This document shows positions 62,946 to 64,000 of a stretch of DNA of 64,000 nt, piece by piece. The stretch's first letter is position 1. The number at the start of each line of letters is the position of its first letter. Location: positions 248,001-312,000 of the forward strand of contig NZ_VRLT01000029.1 in NCBI RefSeq assembly GCF_008017835.1, written 5' to 3'. The stretch comes from Mesonia sp. HuA40 (GTDB taxonomy: Bacteria > Bacteroidota > Bacteroidia > Flavobacteriales > Flavobacteriaceae). The notes below the pieces were generated by a model that was not told where the DNA came from, did not search any database, and saw only the letters and a list, made by a program, of their open reading frames with translations. Position numbers and translations under genes: made by a program.

Positions 62946-64000
62946 ATGGCTAAAAAGAATGCAAAAGAGCTGGGACAAAAACCTATTGGTAAACTTTTAT
63001 TAGAGCAATCTGTTCCTGCTTCAATCGGTGTTCTTATTATGTCTCTAAATATAATGGTAGATACCATATTTGTAGGCAACTGGATTGGCCCAACCGCCAT
63101 TGCAGCTATAAATGTGGTGCTGCCGGTTTCGTTTTTTATCGCAGCCCTGGGCATGGCTATAGGCGTGGGCGGAGCTTCAATAATCTCCCGCGCCTTGGGA
63201 GCCAATAATTATGAGAAAGCGCTTAAAACCTTTGGTAATCAAATTGGTTTAACGTTACTTCTTTGCGTAAGCTTAGCTGGGTTGGGCTTAGTTTATACCG
63301 ATAGCTTGATACCTGCTTTTGGAGGTAAGGGTGAGATTTTTGATCTTGCCAAAACTTACTACCAAATTGTGCTTTACGGAGTCCCCATTTTAGGATTAGT
63401 CATGATGGGGAACAGCAGTATTAGGGCAGAAGGTAAACCTAAATTTGCGATGATTGCCATGGTAATACCCTCGGTGGGGAATTTACTAGCAGATTATATT
63501 TTGATTTATGTATTAGATTGGGGCATGGCTGGTGCAGCTTGGGCTACTACTGGCTCTTATATAGTAAGTTTCTTATTTATACTTTGGTTTTTTTCTTCAA
63601 AAAATAGTGAACTCAAGTTAACCTGGAAGCATTTTGGCTTAGAGAAACAAATTGTTAAAGAAATAGGTTCTTTAGGATTTGTTACGCTATCGCGCCAAGC
63701 GGTTGTTAGTATTACCTACTTATTGCTCAACAATATATTATATGAATTAGGCGGTGCGCAATCGGTTACGGTTTATGCTATTGTGGCACGGATGTTAATG
63801 TTTGTGTTGTTTCCCATTTTGGGTATAACACAAGGTTTTTTGCCAATTGCCGGATATAATTACGGTGCCAATAAACCACAGCGTGTTAGAAAGAGTATAA
63901 ATTTAGCTATAGGTAGCGCTAGTCTTTTAGCATTAGGAATATTCAGTATCATTATGATATTTCCAGAGCAAATAGCGAGTGTTTTTACCCAAGACCCTAT
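62946..64000 (+). CDS. MATE family efflux transporter, 3' end outside window
   Basis: The frame is open to the window edge from an ATG at 62946, 9 nt after hemH, so the two are probably co-transcribed. The start MAKKNAKELGQKPIGKLLLEQ is followed by MATE-type helices (PASIGVLIMSLNIMVDTIFVGN and the VGGASIISRALGANN stretch). Substrates are unknown. The linkage to hemH may point to porphyrin or drug export, but this is inference. Confidence 0.9.
   Translation, partial: MAKKNAKELGQKPIGKLLLEQSVPASIGVLIMSLNIMVDTIFVGNWIGPTAIAAINVVLPVSFFIAALGMAIGVGGASIISRALGANNYEKALKTFGNQIGLTLLLCVSLAGLGLVYTDSLIPAFGGKGEIFDLAKTYYQIVLYGVPILGLVMMGNSSIRAEGKPKFAMIAMVIPSVGNLLADYILIYVLDWGMAGAAWATTGSYIVSFLFILWFFSSKNSELKLTWKHFGLEKQIVKEIGSLGFVTLSRQAVVSITYLLLNNILYELGGAQSVTVYAIVARMLMFVLFPILGITQGFLPIAGYNYGANKPQRVRKSINLAIGSASLLALGIFSIIMIFPEQIASVFTQDP

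Noticed and set aside
1-64000. CRISPR array, tRNA or rRNA genes, prophage and intact insertion sequence
   Set aside because: No regularly spaced direct repeats, no cloverleaf with a CCA-type end, no rRNA-like stretch and no transposase or phage genes were recognised when reading both strands. tRNA detection by eye is imperfect.

Overview
The window is a 64 kb piece of a low-GC chromosome that carries mostly conserved housekeeping genes. It comes from a member of Bacteroidota, most likely the family Flavobacteriaceae. The evidence is the gliding lipoprotein gene gldH next to a RicT/PSP1 gene and a class A PBP gene, a DUF4292 lipoprotein next to an EnvC-like gene, an F0F1-ATPase operon without atpD/atpC and with a long secreted N-terminal extension on subunit a, SPOR/HU-CCDC81 and DUF6973 proteins, lipoproteins of the Bacteroidota type, and many upstream copies of the Bacteroidota -7 promoter element TAnnTTTG. 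No rRNA, tRNA, CRISPR array, prophage or intact insertion sequence was seen.

Layout. 1-5.7 kb (minus strand): EnvC-like murein hydrolase activator (partial), DUF4292 lipoprotein, TPR protein, nucleotidyltransferase, dUTPase and a polysaccharide flippase. 5.8-10.9 kb: atpBEFHAG on the minus strand with its own promoter, intergenic hairpins and a terminator. 11-19 kb: DNA and RNA maintenance and cell wall or amino acid genes (recJ, a UDG-family protein, rsmI, tdk, alr, mscL, asd). 18.9-24.6 kb: a probable metal-uptake cluster (small Cys/His protein, TonB receptor, lipoprotein) followed by a prolyl oligopeptidase lipoprotein. 24.7-34.4 kb: CBS protein, orphan ABC ATPase, GreA-like protein, queD with an overlapping 31-codon membrane microprotein, a 2OG-Fe(II) oxygenase, a decayed 0.5 kb region, a 56-aa membrane protein, a MoxR/VWA pair, MATE pump, thioesterase and SPOR/HU protein. 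34.5-39.8 kb: dprA, trpS, plsC, then a three-gene unit made of a lipoprotein, an ECF sigma factor and an anti-sigma/outer-membrane-barrel fusion. 40-46.7 kb: recA, a structured intergenic element, trhO, ricT, gldH and a class A PBP gene. 46.8-54.3 kb: scoAB, a structured repeat, a glutathione peroxidase, a TonB-receptor pseudogene, a double ABC ATPase, an exonuclease, a CNNM/CorC-type protein and two small unknowns. 54.3-64 kb: a near-complete heme pathway, with hemA-C-D and hemE-DUF6973-F-B on the minus strand facing a divergent AraC regulator, hemH and a MATE pump (partial).

The most interesting items are the following. (i) The sigma/anti-sigma unit at 37.4-39.8 kb has an anti-sigma protein that appears to cross the inner membrane and also to end in an outer-membrane beta-barrel. 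This is the architecture of the dual membrane-spanning anti-sigma (Dma) family. (ii) A structured, terminator-ended intergenic element between recA and trhO may be a small RNA. (iii) Hairpins lie immediately after atpE and atpA, the genes for the two multi-copy ATPase subunits encoded here. (iv) Two copies of a GGGCGCC...GGCGCA structured repeat are present. (v) Two unannotated single-pass membrane microproteins are present. (vi) An eroded TonB-receptor fragment is present. (vii) A DUF6973 gene lies inside the heme operon. Most other genes look ordinary for the family.
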